Under the pieces are notes generated by a model. The model saw only the letters and a program-made list of their open reading frames with translations, ran no database searches and was not told where the DNA came from. The translations under genes were made by a program, and so were the position numbers. Shown in pieces: positions 9,700 to 18,380 of a DNA stretch of 64,000 nt. Position 1 is the stretch's first letter. Each line of letters begins with the position of its first letter. Source of the DNA: Arthrobacter sp. PAMC 25486 (lineage in GTDB: Bacteria > Actinomycetota > Actinomycetes > Actinomycetales > Micrococcaceae); NCBI RefSeq assembly GCF_000785535.1, contig NZ_CP007595.1:2812439-2876438 (forward strand), written 5' to 3'.

Positions 9700-9867
9700 C
9701 CTGCAGTGCCGGCAGCACCTGGAAGCAATGGGTGGGCCCACGCCGTGAGGGCTCCGCTGTGGGGCACGAGCAGTGGGGCGGCTTGGAAAGTGGGAAGTCC
9801 GACGGCGGCACTTGGCTGTGCGGCAACCCCACCTCCGCGGGGGGGCTGGGCAGGCAGTGGGCCGGGC

Positions 9868-9889
9868 AGGGTGGGGATAACCCCACCTT
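9868..9889 (+). terminator. hairpin downstream of the ABC-2 permease
   Basis: GGTGGGG at 9870-9876 and CCCCACC at 9881-9887 flank an ATAA loop. One wobble and one further pair extend the stem to about nine pairs. There is no strong T-tract, so it is only a possible terminator. The gap 9700-9944 shows nothing else. Confidence 0.4.
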
Positions 9890-9944
9890 CCATTCACCGG
9901 CTGGCATGATGGTTTCAAGAGTCCGCCCCGGCAAGAATTGAACC

Positions 9945-11255
9945 ATGACCAACTCCCTAGCACCCGCCCGGCAAAAGTCGTGGTTTATCCTGCGCCCCGC
10001 GACGTGGCACCAGATCGGCGCCGACCTGGCGTACATCCTGCCCGGCTTCTTCGTTTCCCTTGCCTCGTTCACGGCGCTTGTCACCTTGTTCTCGCTGGGG
10101 GTGTCCACTCTCGTCATTTGGGTGGGGCTGCCCGTGCTGGTGGCCTGTCTGGCCACGGCGCGTTGGTTTGCCAGCGTCAACCGTGCTGCGCTACGCCGCT
10201 GGGCAGGGGAAATCCCGCCAGTGCACTACAGGGAGCCGCACAAAAACACTGTCGGCGGGATGTTCAAAAATCTTGCCGACCCGCAGTTGTGGAAGGATTT
10301 CACCCACGGTTTCCTGGTCGCTTTTCCGCTGCGCACTTTTACTTTTTGTTTCAGCATTTCCTGGCTGGCTGCCATTGTCGGCGGCCTAACCAAATGGTTT
10401 TGGCGCATCTATCTGCCCGAGGACGGCACTGAACTAGCATCCATTTTGGGCATTGACAGCCGGCTCAACATGAGCGCCGGCGATGCCGAAACTCTTCTGG
10501 AAGTGGTCATCGCAGTCGTCTTCCTCCTTGCCCTCCCGTTCGTCACCCATCTCCTCGCCACCGCCGACGCCGCCACCACCCGAGCCCTCCTCACCAACGA
10601 AACCGCCGCCCTGCGTGCCCGCAGCGAGGAGTTGGCTGCGAGCCGTGCCCAGGTGGTTTCGGAGGAAGCCAGCACGCTGCGTAAGATCGAGCGCGATCTG
10701 CACGACGGCCCGCAGCAGCGCCTCATCCGGCTGCAGATGGACGTCGCCGCGGCTCAGCGGCAAATGGACAGTAACCCGGAAGCCGCCCGCGAGCTCATGG
10801 ACGGCGCGCTGGAGCAAAGTCGAGAGGCCCTAACCGAGCTGCGCCAGCTGTCCCGCGGCATCGCCCCGCCGCTGCTCACCGACAGGGGGCTGCGGGCGGC
10901 CGTAGAGTCGCTGGCCGGGAAGTCGGCAGTCCCCGCAACTGTCGCCGGCAACCTCCAACACGGAGCCCGGCTTGCCGAGAGTGCCGAGAATGCCGCCTAC
11001 TTTGTTGTCTCCGAAGCCCTGGCCAACGTCTCGAAGCATTCGGGAGCCAACCAGGCCGCCATCAATGTGGCTGCGCATCCCACCGAGCTGCTCATCGAGG
11101 TGATGGACGACGGCGGTGGCGGCGCCCATGTGGGCAAGGGCCACGGTCTGGCCGGCCTCGTCGACAGGCTCGCCGGCGTGGACGGCTCGCTGGAAATCAT
11201 CAGCCCCGACGGCGGACCCACTTCCCTGCGCGCCAGCATCCCACTGCGTGGCTGA
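9945..11255 (+). CDS. sensor histidine kinase with putative sensor domain
   Basis: A 436-residue kinase. Two N-terminal hydrophobic hairpins (about 28-70 and 115-140) surround a short cytoplasmic loop, and a further helix lies near 185, as in actinobacterial kinases carrying the putative-sensor (PF13796-like) domain. The phospho-acceptor motif is ERDLHDGPQQRL (His about residue 253), and the HATPase has FVVSEALANVSKHSG and the glycine-rich GKGHGLAGL. It ends at 11255, about 100 bases before its likely partner regulator. No good ribosome-binding site precedes the ATG. Confidence 0.9.
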   Translation: MTNSLAPARQKSWFILRPATWHQIGADLAYILPGFFVSLASFTALVTLFSLGVSTLVIWVGLPVLVACLATARWFASVNRAALRRWAGEIPPVHYREPHKNTVGGMFKNLADPQLWKDFTHGFLVAFPLRTFTFCFSISWLAAIVGGLTKWFWRIYLPEDGTELASILGIDSRLNMSAGDAETLLEVVIAVVFLLALPFVTHLLATADAATTRALLTNETAALRARSEELAASRAQVVSEEASTLRKIERDLHDGPQQRLIRLQMDVAAAQRQMDSNPEAARELMDGALEQSREALTELRQLSRGIAPPLLTDRGLRAAVESLAGKSAVPATVAGNLQHGARLAESAENAAYFVVSEALANVSKHSGANQAAINVAAHPTELLIEVMDDGGGGAHVGKGHGLAGLVDRLAGVDGSLEIISPDGGPTSLRASIPLRG

Positions 11256-11258
11256 AAA

Positions 11259-11296
11259 CTGCGTGATTGGACGCTGCGTGATTGAACGCTGCCTAA
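11259..11296. repeat. 15-bp tandem repeat, about 2.5 copies
   Basis: CTGCGTGATTGGACG (11259-11273) is followed by CTGCGTGATTGAACG (11274-11288) and a partial third copy CTGCCTAA. It lies in the gap between kinase and regulator genes. Function unknown. Confidence 0.75.
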
Positions 11297-11357
11297 ATGA
11301 GTCCCGCGTGGCCGGGCATCACCGAACCCCGCCGCCCCCGGGCACTACTGTTGAACC

Positions 11358-12029
11358 ATGCGTGTTGTTTTAGCTGAAGATTCCGTGCTGCTCCGTGAGG
11401 GCCTTGTCCGCCTGCTCGAGGAGATCGGTGCCGAGGTGTGCGCGGCGGTGGGTGACGGCGTCGAACTTTTCAAAGCGGTGGATGAGCATGTCCCGGACCT
11501 GCTCATCACGGATGTGCGGATGCCGCCCTCTCACCGAGACGAAGGCCTGAGGGCTGCCCTCGACGTCCGAAGGAAGCATCCGTCGGTAGCCATCATGGTG
11601 CTCTCGCAATATGTGGAGTTGAGCTATGCGAGCGAACTGCTGGCGGGCGCCGCAACAGGCGCTGGGCTGGGCTACCTACTGAAGGACCGGGTTGCCCGCT
11701 TTGAGGATTTCACCGACGCCGTCCGCCGCGTCACCACGGGAAACACCGTGATTGACCCGGAGGTCGTCAGCGCTTTGCTCGGCAACCGGAGCGCCGCCGA
11801 TCCCTTGAACGCACTCAGCCCACGCGAGTCGGAGGTCCTTGAGCTGATGGCCCAGGGGCTCACGAATGCAGGCATTGCCAGGGCGCTCGTGGTCAGCGGC
11901 GGCGCCGTGGAAAAACACATCAGCTCCATCTTTTCCAAATTGAGCCTGCAACAAACACCCACCGACCACCGACGCGTCCTGGCCGTGCTGCAATTCCTGC
12001 AGAACCGCCGCCAGCCGGGCCGGACCTAA
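11358..12029 (+). CDS. LuxR-family response regulator
   Basis: A 223-residue regulator. The receiver domain has the acidic residues LAEDS (6-10) and phospho-acceptor Asp52 (LLITDVRMP); after it comes the PPSHRDEGLRAA stretch typical of the actinobacterial group that pairs with putative-sensor kinases. The C-terminal LuxR helix-turn-helix is LSPRESEVLELMAQGLTNAGIA to VEKHISSIFSKL (about 153-195). There is no Shine-Dalgarno sequence in front of the ATG. It follows the kinase on the same strand and is its likely target partner. Confidence 0.92.
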   Translation: MRVVLAEDSVLLREGLVRLLEEIGAEVCAAVGDGVELFKAVDEHVPDLLITDVRMPPSHRDEGLRAALDVRRKHPSVAIMVLSQYVELSYASELLAGAATGAGLGYLLKDRVARFEDFTDAVRRVTTGNTVIDPEVVSALLGNRSAADPLNALSPRESEVLELMAQGLTNAGIARALVVSGGAVEKHISSIFSKLSLQQTPTDHRRVLAVLQFLQNRRQPGRT

Positions 12030-12222
12030 AATCCATCCTCAGTACTCGTTAGCCGTACTCATATGCGGATCAATGGTGAAGTAGGGAGAAAAGGACATGG
12101 CCCGGATGGCATTGTTCTTTTTTCGAAAAGTCAACGCCACGGCTGTAACCGGCATCGTTCGTCATGTCGGGCACCGTCCCACCCTGTGCCGCGGTGCGCC
12201 CGGCCACGTTCCAGCTGTGAGG

Positions 12223-13500
12223 TTAGGGAGACGGCGCTGTTGGGGGTTCGGTTCCTGTGGATCGGGCAGCCGCGGTTTGGGCAGCTGTTGGGTCAGCTGC
12301 CTGTGACTCCGCCGCGGTACCGACATCCGAGGGCCTCAGAATCGGGCTACTCGAGGCGGGCGGGGCGCTGGAGGGGGTTGGCGTTTCGCTTGGCGCACTG
12401 GTTTTGGCTGCTTCAGTGGTGGTTGCAGGCGTAGTAGGGTCAGGTGCTGTCGTTGCCGGAGCGGTGGTTGCGGGCTGGGTCGCCACGGTCGGTTTCGGAG
12501 TGGGCGGCGTTGTAGGCACCGTTGTGGGCGGCAGGGTCGTTGGAGGCGTAGTGACCGGCGGCTTTGGGGTTGCAGGTTTTGTTGTGCCAGGCTCCGTCGG
12601 CTTGGTGGGTGCAGGCGTTGCCGGAGCCGTGGGGGTCACGGACTTCGTGGGTGTTGGCGTCGCCGCCACGGACTTCGTTGGCGTCGCTGTGGCACTTGCG
12701 CTCGATTTCCCCTTGTCCGCCTTCTTCGCGGCAGCGTCAGCCTTGGCTTGTTCATCAGCGGAGGCGAAGGCCGGAATGGTGAAGTAGGTGGATGAGCTGC
12801 TGGTGTCTGAGGGGGCATGCATGATGGTGCCCACGGATGGGTTCAGCGCACTGATCATCTTGCCGTTGCCAATGTAAATGCCGATGTGCGACCAGTGGTT
12901 GGGGCCGTCCGGGTTTTGCACCACGATATCGCCGGGCTGGGGACTGTTGGTTTCGATCATGGGCGCCCACTGCTCGGTGCGTGGCAGCGCGACGCCGGCC
13001 TGGGCATAAGCCCACTGCACAAATCCAGAACAGTCCCAGCCATTGTAAAAACTGGTGCCGCCCCACACATACGGGTGGCCCAAGCCCTGATAGGCGGCCG
13101 TCAATATTTCCGCGCGGACCTGAGAAATCTCGTCCACGGAGACTTCCGGAATGTTCCCCCGCATGGCTGTGAAGCCGCGGGCCAGATGTGGGGTGTTGCC
13201 GTTGGGGTCGGTCAGGTCCAAGATTTGTTGTGCGGCGGGTTTCCTCGCCTGGAGGAACATCTTGTCAAAGGATATTTTCTCGCCGACACCTCCGACGGCG
13301 ACAGGGGCAAAACTGATGGCAGCTGCCGCGTCGTAGCTGCTGGAAATGCGGCTGAAGTTTTGCGGGCTTAAGGCGGCAGCCGCATCGGCTGAGGAGGTGT
13401 CGGCATAGCCGGCCGCAACAAATCCACTGGACGCCAAGAATGTGCAAATGACTGCCATGCTCACCTGATACGGCCGTGAATTACCTCGTGAAACCCCCAC
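12223..13500 (-). CDS. secreted NlpC/P60 peptidoglycan hydrolase with Thr/Pro-rich tail
   Basis: I place the start at GTG 13500 because GGAGG lies eight bases before it, giving 425 residues; the frame is open 17 codons further upstream. An N-terminal signal peptide (about 10-38) ends near AGYADTSS. The NlpC/P60 domain (about residues 130-245) has the catalytic cysteine in WDCSGFVQWAY, the histidine in HWSHIGIYIG and a third polar residue downstream, as in D,L-endopeptidases that cut wall stem peptides. About 165 residues rich in Pro, Thr, Ala and Ser follow. They probably span or anchor in the wall; no sorting motif is visible. It stands alone between two regulator pairs. Confidence 0.9.
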   Translation of the reverse strand: MGVSRGNSRPYQVSMAVICTFLASSGFVAAGYADTSSADAAAALSPQNFSRISSSYDAAAAISFAPVAVGGVGEKISFDKMFLQARKPAAQQILDLTDPNGNTPHLARGFTAMRGNIPEVSVDEISQVRAEILTAAYQGLGHPYVWGGTSFYNGWDCSGFVQWAYAQAGVALPRTEQWAPMIETNSPQPGDIVVQNPDGPNHWSHIGIYIGNGKMISALNPSVGTIMHAPSDTSSSSTYFTIPAFASADEQAKADAAAKKADKGKSSASATATPTKSVAATPTPTKSVTPTAPATPAPTKPTEPGTTKPATPKPPVTTPPTTLPPTTVPTTPPTPKPTVATQPATTAPATTAPDPTTPATTTEAAKTSAPSETPTPSSAPPASSSPILRPSDVGTAAESQAADPTAAQTAAARSTGTEPPTAPSP

Positions 13501-13622
13501 CCGATGGCCCTCCTGCCTCATCGCACGCGGTAAGGATGAGCCTACGCGCAATCACTGATTCTGGCGACGGCTGAGCCCAAAAAAGATTCACCCTCCAAGG
13601 AGTCGGCGTGACATTCGCATCG

Positions 13623-14273
13623 CTATCCGGCGCCGCGGATAATTCGTCGTGATACCGCCACGGAAATTGCCGCAGTCCTGTTGTCCACGCCCAGCTTGTC
13701 GTAAATGTGCACCAGGTGGGTCTTCACGGTCGCCTCGGAAATGAACAACTGCTTGGCAATCGCCTTGTTACTCATCCCCGTCGCCAGCAATTCCACCAAT
13801 TCCACTTCGCGTGCCGACAGCACCGGAGCAGGGTTGCGAATCCGTCCCAGGAGCCGCGCCGCCACCTCGGGCGCCAACGCCGTCTGGCCGGCTGCGGCCG
13901 ATTGCACGGCGCTGCGGATCTGTTCCGGCGGCGCATCCTTGAGCATATAGCCGCTGGCACCGGCCTCAACCGCAGCCAGGATGTCCGCGTCGGTGTCGTA
14001 CGTGGTCAGGATCAGCACCGGCGGCGCGTCCGGCAAATCCTTCAGTGCCTTCGTGGCGGCGACCCCGTCCATCCCGTCGCCCATCTGCAGGTCCATGAGC
14101 ACCACATCAACCGGCTCACCCAAGGTCTGCAGCCGCTGCACTTCCCTGACGGCAGCAGCCCCCTCCGGTGCCTCCGCAACCACAACAAATCCCTCAAATT
14201 CGGTGAGCATGGCCCGCAAACCCGCGCGCACCACCGGATGGTCATCGACCAATAGAATACGGATTTCACCCAT
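13623..14273 (-). CDS. NarL/LuxR-family response regulator
   Basis: A 216-residue regulator with acidic residues VDDH (9-12), phospho-acceptor Asp61 (VLMDLQMGDGMDG) and a C-terminal LuxR helix-turn-helix (LSAREVELVELLATGMSNKAIA to VKTHLVHIYDKL, about 150-200). Its start overlaps the end of the upstream kinase gene by 8 bases, so the pair is co-translated. It reads toward the NlpC/P60 gene, which is 120 bases further on with its own promoter region. Confidence 0.92.
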   Translation of the reverse strand: MGEIRILLVDDHPVVRAGLRAMLTEFEGFVVVAEAPEGAAAVREVQRLQTLGEPVDVVLMDLQMGDGMDGVAATKALKDLPDAPPVLILTTYDTDADILAAVEAGASGYMLKDAPPEQIRSAVQSAAAGQTALAPEVAARLLGRIRNPAPVLSAREVELVELLATGMSNKAIAKQLFISEATVKTHLVHIYDKLGVDNRTAAISVAVSRRIIRGAG

Positions 14274-15558
14274 TGCGATCCCCCTGCAAAGCTCTCAAAC
14301 TTTCATCCAATGGCAGCCGGATGGCCACCACCGTCCCCTCACCCGGCGCCGACTCAATGGCCAGCGTCCCGCCTTGCGCCTCCACCCTCTCACGCAGTGA
14401 ACGCAACCCAAAACCGCTCCCATCCGCCCGCCCGGCCACCGTGTCAGCAAGCTTTTCGGGCTCAAAGCCGCGTCCGTCGTCGTATACGTCAAGGGTCACC
14501 TCGGTGCCCAGAAATGCCAAACTTACGACGGCGGACGAGGCTTTTGCGTGCAGCCAGACATTGGCGAGACTCGCCTGGGCGGCGCGCAGCAAGGTCACCT
14601 TGTACGGCTGCGGCAGGTCTATGGGCTCACCGTCGAGCCGGAAACTGCACCTGAGCGAGCCGCCCCGGGTGGCAGCCTCCCTCTGCGTCTGGGTGCACAG
14701 CCGGGACAGGGACTCTACGAGGGATGTTTCGGCAAGCGCCGGGGAGGTCAGGCCGCGCACAAAATTGCGGGCCTCGGCCAGATTTTCGGCGGCGGTGGCC
14801 TCCACCATGGCAAGACTCTCGCCGGTGGATTCCAGATCTCCCGATGCCAAACTGCGTCGGGCCGCCCGGGAGACCAAAATAATCGAGGAGAACCCCTGCG
14901 CCAAGGTGTCGTGGATTTCCCGCGCCAGCCGGGCACGTTCCGCCAGCACACCGGATTCGTGCTGTGTGGCGGCAAGTGCAGCACGGGTGCGGCGAAGCTC
15001 GTCGGCGGCCTGGCGCTGGATTTCACCCTCCTGGTACAGCAGCCGGTACGCCTTGGAAGTGGCCACCGAAAACGCCATCCCAAAAACCGGACCCACCACA
15101 ACCGGCAGGGGCGGAAAGTCTGACCCGCTGGACAACCATTGCGCAAACACCACGCCGGCCGTCATGAGCAAAACCATGGTGATGCCAGCCCAGCGCGGCA
15201 AAAGGTGCAGGTGCAGGAAGAAGAGCGGGAACACGAGCCAGGAAAACTCCACCGAGCCAAACATCAGCACGGCCCACATCACGGTGATCAGGGCGAGCCA
15301 CAGGACGGCCCAGCGCCGGGGATTCCGCTGCAGGGAGCCCGTTGAAAAACGCTTTTCCGCCACGGTGCCCACCACATACGTCGCCGCCAGCACCAGCGAC
15401 AACACCAAGAAGAGGTAGCGGCCCGGCCGCCCAATGGGTTCCATCAGGAGGCGGACGATGCCCACGGCGAGCAGCACGGCGAAGCCAACATGCAAGGTGA
15501 CACGCAAAAAACGCAGGATCGCGGCACTCGTTACTGGCGGGGCATCCACGGCATACAT
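14266..15558 (-). CDS. NarL-type sensor histidine kinase
   Basis: A 430-residue kinase with six likely membrane helices in the first 170 residues and almost no extracellular loops. A coiled region (about 175-205) leads to the HisKA_3 motif LAREIHDTLAQGF (His about 216) and a HATPase with the glycine-rich GSGFGLRSLRERV. This is the LiaS/DesK-like layout, often linked to envelope stress. It overlaps its regulator gene by 8 bases. The divergent neighbour (starting at 15747) is an FtsX-type permease, a plausible target because the two share the 188-bp intergenic region. Confidence 0.92.
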   Translation of the reverse strand: MYAVDAPPVTSAAILRFLRVTLHVGFAVLLAVGIVRLLMEPIGRPGRYLFLVLSLVLAATYVVGTVAEKRFSTGSLQRNPRRWAVLWLALITVMWAVLMFGSVEFSWLVFPLFFLHLHLLPRWAGITMVLLMTAGVVFAQWLSSGSDFPPLPVVVGPVFGMAFSVATSKAYRLLYQEGEIQRQAADELRRTRAALAATQHESGVLAERARLAREIHDTLAQGFSSIILVSRAARRSLASGDLESTGESLAMVEATAAENLAEARNFVRGLTSPALAETSLVESLSRLCTQTQREAATRGGSLRCSFRLDGEPIDLPQPYKVTLLRAAQASLANVWLHAKASSAVVSLAFLGTEVTLDVYDDGRGFEPEKLADTVAGRADGSGFGLRSLRERVEAQGGTLAIESAPGEGTVVAIRLPLDESLRALQGDRNG

Positions 15559-15746
15559 GTCACCAGCCTATTCCCACCGGCACCCCTCGCGTATCAACCA
15601 AAAGGTTGAGAGGCAGATCAACCCGTCGCCGCCGCAGGATCAACCAACTCCGCGATGGATTCAATGCCTTTTCGCAGGAGAGTGGAAGTACTTGCAAAAC
15701 CTCCCGGACAAATCTTCGTGGTCCGGCACATGAAAGAAGCGTCAAT

Positions 15747-16877
15747 ATGTTCCTCGCCATCCGAGACATCCGCTTTGCCAAAGGACGGTTTGCCCTCATG
15801 GGCGCAGTCGTGGCACTGATCAGCCTGCTGCTCGTGCTGCTCTCCGGCCTCACCGCCGGCCTCGGTAACCAGTCCACCTCCGCCGTCGCGGCGTTGGGCG
15901 AAGCCGCAGATGCTCCCGTCAGCCAAATAGTGTTCGGCGCCCCGGCGAATAACGAACCCAAGGTTTCCTTCACCGAAAGCCAGGTGACGGCAGAACAGGC
16001 CGAATCCTGGGCTGGCGTGCCCGGGGTTGCCTCGGCCGTCCCGATGGGCGTGAGCCAGAGCCGCTTCCAGGGTGCCGGCGACAGCCAGGGCATCACCAAC
16101 GTCGCAGTCTTTGGCGTTGGCAACCCGGCTGAGGGCGGGTCGGCCGCAGACGCCGGGATCGCGCCGTCGGCCATCAGTGACACAACAGTGGTCATCGGTG
16201 AAGGCGTTGCCAAGGAACTCTCACTCGCCACCGGCGATGCCGTGACCATTGCAGGAACCGAACTTAAAGTTGGCGGGATTGTCCCCGACCAGTGGTACTC
16301 ACACAGCTCGGTCGTTTGGACCACGTTGCCTACATGGACAAAGATTGCCCACCTGAGCGACCCGGACCAACTGGCCACACTGCTCGCCGTGACGTACGAA
16401 AAGGGTGCCACAGTGGACGCCGACGCCGCCAATGCCGCAGCCGGCACCATCAGCACCACCCGCAGCGGATCCTTCGCCGGACTCGGTGGCTACAAGAGCG
16501 AAAACGGTTCACTCATGATGATGCAGGCCTTCCTGTATGGCATCTCTGCACTCGTGATCGTGGCGTTCCTGACCGTCTGGACCGTCCAGCGCACCCGCGA
16601 CATTGCCGTATTGAAGGCTATGGGCGCCTCAGGCAGCTACCTGCTGCGCGACGCACTGACCCAGGCAGCCCTGGTGCTGTTGGCCGGTGCGGGAATTGGC
16701 GGGCTGGTGGGCATTGTTGGCGGTTTCTTCGCTGCCCAAGCCGCGCCATTCCTGCTGACCCCCGCAACCACCCTGCTGCCCATGGCGGGCATCGTGGCCT
16801 TGGGCCTGGCCGGCGCCGCCCTGGCGGTCCGCAAGGTCACCCGCGTGGACGCGATGATCGCCCTCGGCGGCAACTGA
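15747..16877 (+). CDS. FtsX/DevC-type ABC permease
   Basis: A 376-residue membrane protein. I take ATG 15747 (MFLAIRDIRFAKGRF), not the longer arginine-rich open frame, because the family's N-terminal helix starts there. The order is one helix (about 15-38), an extracellular MacB-type core domain (about 40-245), then three C-terminal FtsX helices (about 253-370) with the conserved RTRDIAVLKAMGAS loop. MacB/DevC-like proteins do not pass substrate across the membrane in the classic way but transmit force to extracellular partners. Its ATPase follows 133 bases downstream. Confidence 0.9.
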   Translation: MFLAIRDIRFAKGRFALMGAVVALISLLLVLLSGLTAGLGNQSTSAVAALGEAADAPVSQIVFGAPANNEPKVSFTESQVTAEQAESWAGVPGVASAVPMGVSQSRFQGAGDSQGITNVAVFGVGNPAEGGSAADAGIAPSAISDTTVVIGEGVAKELSLATGDAVTIAGTELKVGGIVPDQWYSHSSVVWTTLPTWTKIAHLSDPDQLATLLAVTYEKGATVDADAANAAAGTISTTRSGSFAGLGGYKSENGSLMMMQAFLYGISALVIVAFLTVWTVQRTRDIAVLKAMGASGSYLLRDALTQAALVLLAGAGIGGLVGIVGGFFAAQAAPFLLTPATTLLPMAGIVALGLAGAALAVRKVTRVDAMIALGGN

Positions 16878-17010
16878 TCCCCAGCTCTTCCCACCCGGAT
16901 CCGCTGACGCGTCTCCGCCCGGGCCCCTCAGTCAGAGTTGTGGGCCTACCCAGCCGCTCCCACCGGTCGAGCCCGTCGAAACCCCTCCCACAATTATTAA
17001 GGAATCAGCC

Positions 17011-17715
17011 ATGACTGCATTGAATCTCGTCAACGTCACCCTTGAATACCCGGATGGCGAAGGCACCATGACGGCGCTGGACACCGTGAATCTCACCGTT
17101 CACCCCGGCCAGTTCATCTCGCTGGTGGGGCCTTCGGGTTCCGGCAAGTCGAGCCTGCTGGCGGTTGCTGCAACGCTCATCAAGCCCACCAGCGGACTGG
17201 TGTTGATCGACGGCGTCGACGCCACCGGGCTCAGCGAAAAAGAGCTGGCCGAACTGCGCCGGGACAAGGTGGGGATCATCTTTCAGCAGCCCAACCTGCT
17301 GGCATCCCTAACAGCTGCCGAGCAGCTCATCATCACCGATCATCTGCGCGGCAAGTCGCTGAAGGCTGCAGGGGTCCGGGCGGCCGAACTGCTGGACCTG
17401 GTGGGCCTGACCGATTGCGCCAACAAGCGTCCGCACCAGCTTTCCGGTGGCCAGCGCCAGCGCGTGAACATTGCCCGCGCACTCATGGCGCAGCCAAAAG
17501 TGCTGTTGGTGGATGAGCCCACGGCAGCGCTTGACCACTCACGCAGCGATTCGATCGTGCGTCTGTTGCGCAAGGTCAGCGACGAGTTCAACGTCGCCAC
17601 CGTCATGGTCACCCACGACACCGAATTCGTGCCGCTCACCGATGCTGTCGCCACCATGCGCGACGGCGTCCTGACGGCACCTGTTCCGGCCGAGGCCGGC
17701 GTGGGCGCACGCTAG
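17011..17715 (+). CDS. MacB/LolD-type ABC ATPase
   Basis: A 234-residue ATPase with Walker A GPSGSGKSS, Q-loop QQPNLLASLTAAEQL, signature LSGGQRQRVNIARAL, Walker B VLLVDEPTAALD and an H-loop VTHDTE. This set is typical of ATPases partnered with FtsX-type permeases. AAGGA sits seven bases before the ATG. It forms a transporter with the permease at 15747-16877. The short gap of 133 bases between them has no terminator that I can see, so they are probably one operon. Confidence 0.92.
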   Translation: MTALNLVNVTLEYPDGEGTMTALDTVNLTVHPGQFISLVGPSGSGKSSLLAVAATLIKPTSGLVLIDGVDATGLSEKELAELRRDKVGIIFQQPNLLASLTAAEQLIITDHLRGKSLKAAGVRAAELLDLVGLTDCANKRPHQLSGGQRQRVNIARALMAQPKVLLVDEPTAALDHSRSDSIVRLLRKVSDEFNVATVMVTHDTEFVPLTDAVATMRDGVLTAPVPAEAGVGAR

Positions 17716-17825
17716 CCGTCTCCCGTGGCTGCGCGTTCTCCCTGCCGGAAGGCCGGGATTGCGCAGCCATGCAATAACATAAGGGAAACGCACGTCTAGT
17801 TCAGCGCGATCGGAGCCCCACCCCA

Positions 17826-18215
17826 ATGAAACGCCTCGCAGCCCTTGCCGGCAGCCTTCTCCTTGCTTTGACCATCTCTTCCTGCGGTGCCGCAACCGGC
17901 CCCGTCGGCACCTGGGGCGATGGTTACAACACCGACAAGAAGCCGTATCTTGAGCTTGCCCTGGCCGCCGACCAGGACCCGTCCTTTGAAAAGGCCGGCT
18001 TCATCAACGGCAGCGATGGCTGCAACCGCCTCTCCGGCCAGTGGTTCCTCACCGAGGGTGAACTGACCTTCCAGAACCTTGGCGGCACGTTGATGGCCTG
18101 CAAGGGCGTTGACACCTGGCTGTCAAAGGCTGCCGGCGGCCATCTGGACGGCGACGTCCTGACTGTCACCGACGCTGCCGGAGCGGCCCTGGGCACCCTG
18201 GACCGCCGCAACTAG
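17826..18215 (+). CDS. META-domain-like lipoprotein
   Basis: A 129-residue protein with a lipoprotein signal peptide: basic start (MKRLAA), hydrophobic core and lipobox ISSC, so Cys20 should be lipidated and the protein anchored to the outer face of the membrane. The mature part resembles a META/HslJ-type beta domain (NGSDGCNRLSGQW, a central FQNLGGTLMAC, then a short C-terminal strand pair). Relatives are stress-linked or unknown. It is monocistronic, with a long hairpin just downstream. Confidence 0.8.
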   Translation: MKRLAALAGSLLLALTISSCGAATGPVGTWGDGYNTDKKPYLELALAADQDPSFEKAGFINGSDGCNRLSGQWFLTEGELTFQNLGGTLMACKGVDTWLSKAAGGHLDGDVLTVTDAAGAALGTLDRRN

Positions 18216-18241
18216 CCCCCGCACCCTTCCCTGCTTTTCAG

Positions 18242-18307
18242 CTGACCCGCAGACAATGGCGATACGTCAACGATTTCGTTGAATTCTCGCCGTTTTCTGC
18301 GGGTCAG
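18242..18307. terminator. long interrupted hairpin between convergent genes
   Basis: Perfect 12-bp arms CTGACCCGCAGA (18242-18253) and TCTGCGGGTCAG (18296-18307) enclose further paired blocks (GGCGA/TCGCC and CAACG/CGTTG), giving a 66-nt bulged hairpin. It lies between the lipoprotein gene and the convergent oxidoreductase gene, so a two-way terminator is plausible. The shape also fits a REP-like dispersed element. Confidence 0.6.
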
Positions 18308-18380
18308 ATGTTTACTGCGCTCCGCGCAGCAGCATGCGGGTTGTTGAATGCCGGTGGTTGAGGCGGGGAGCGCTGGTGGC

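Noticed and set aside
13501..13620. A possible riboswitch upstream of the NlpC/P60 gene
   Set aside because: Such genes are often controlled by c-di-AMP riboswitches in actinobacteria, but the conserved sequence is not visible here.
14273..15418. A 381-codon open frame antisense to the third sensor kinase
   Set aside because: It is a shadow of the kinase gene with Arg/Ser/Pro-rich, non-family sequence.
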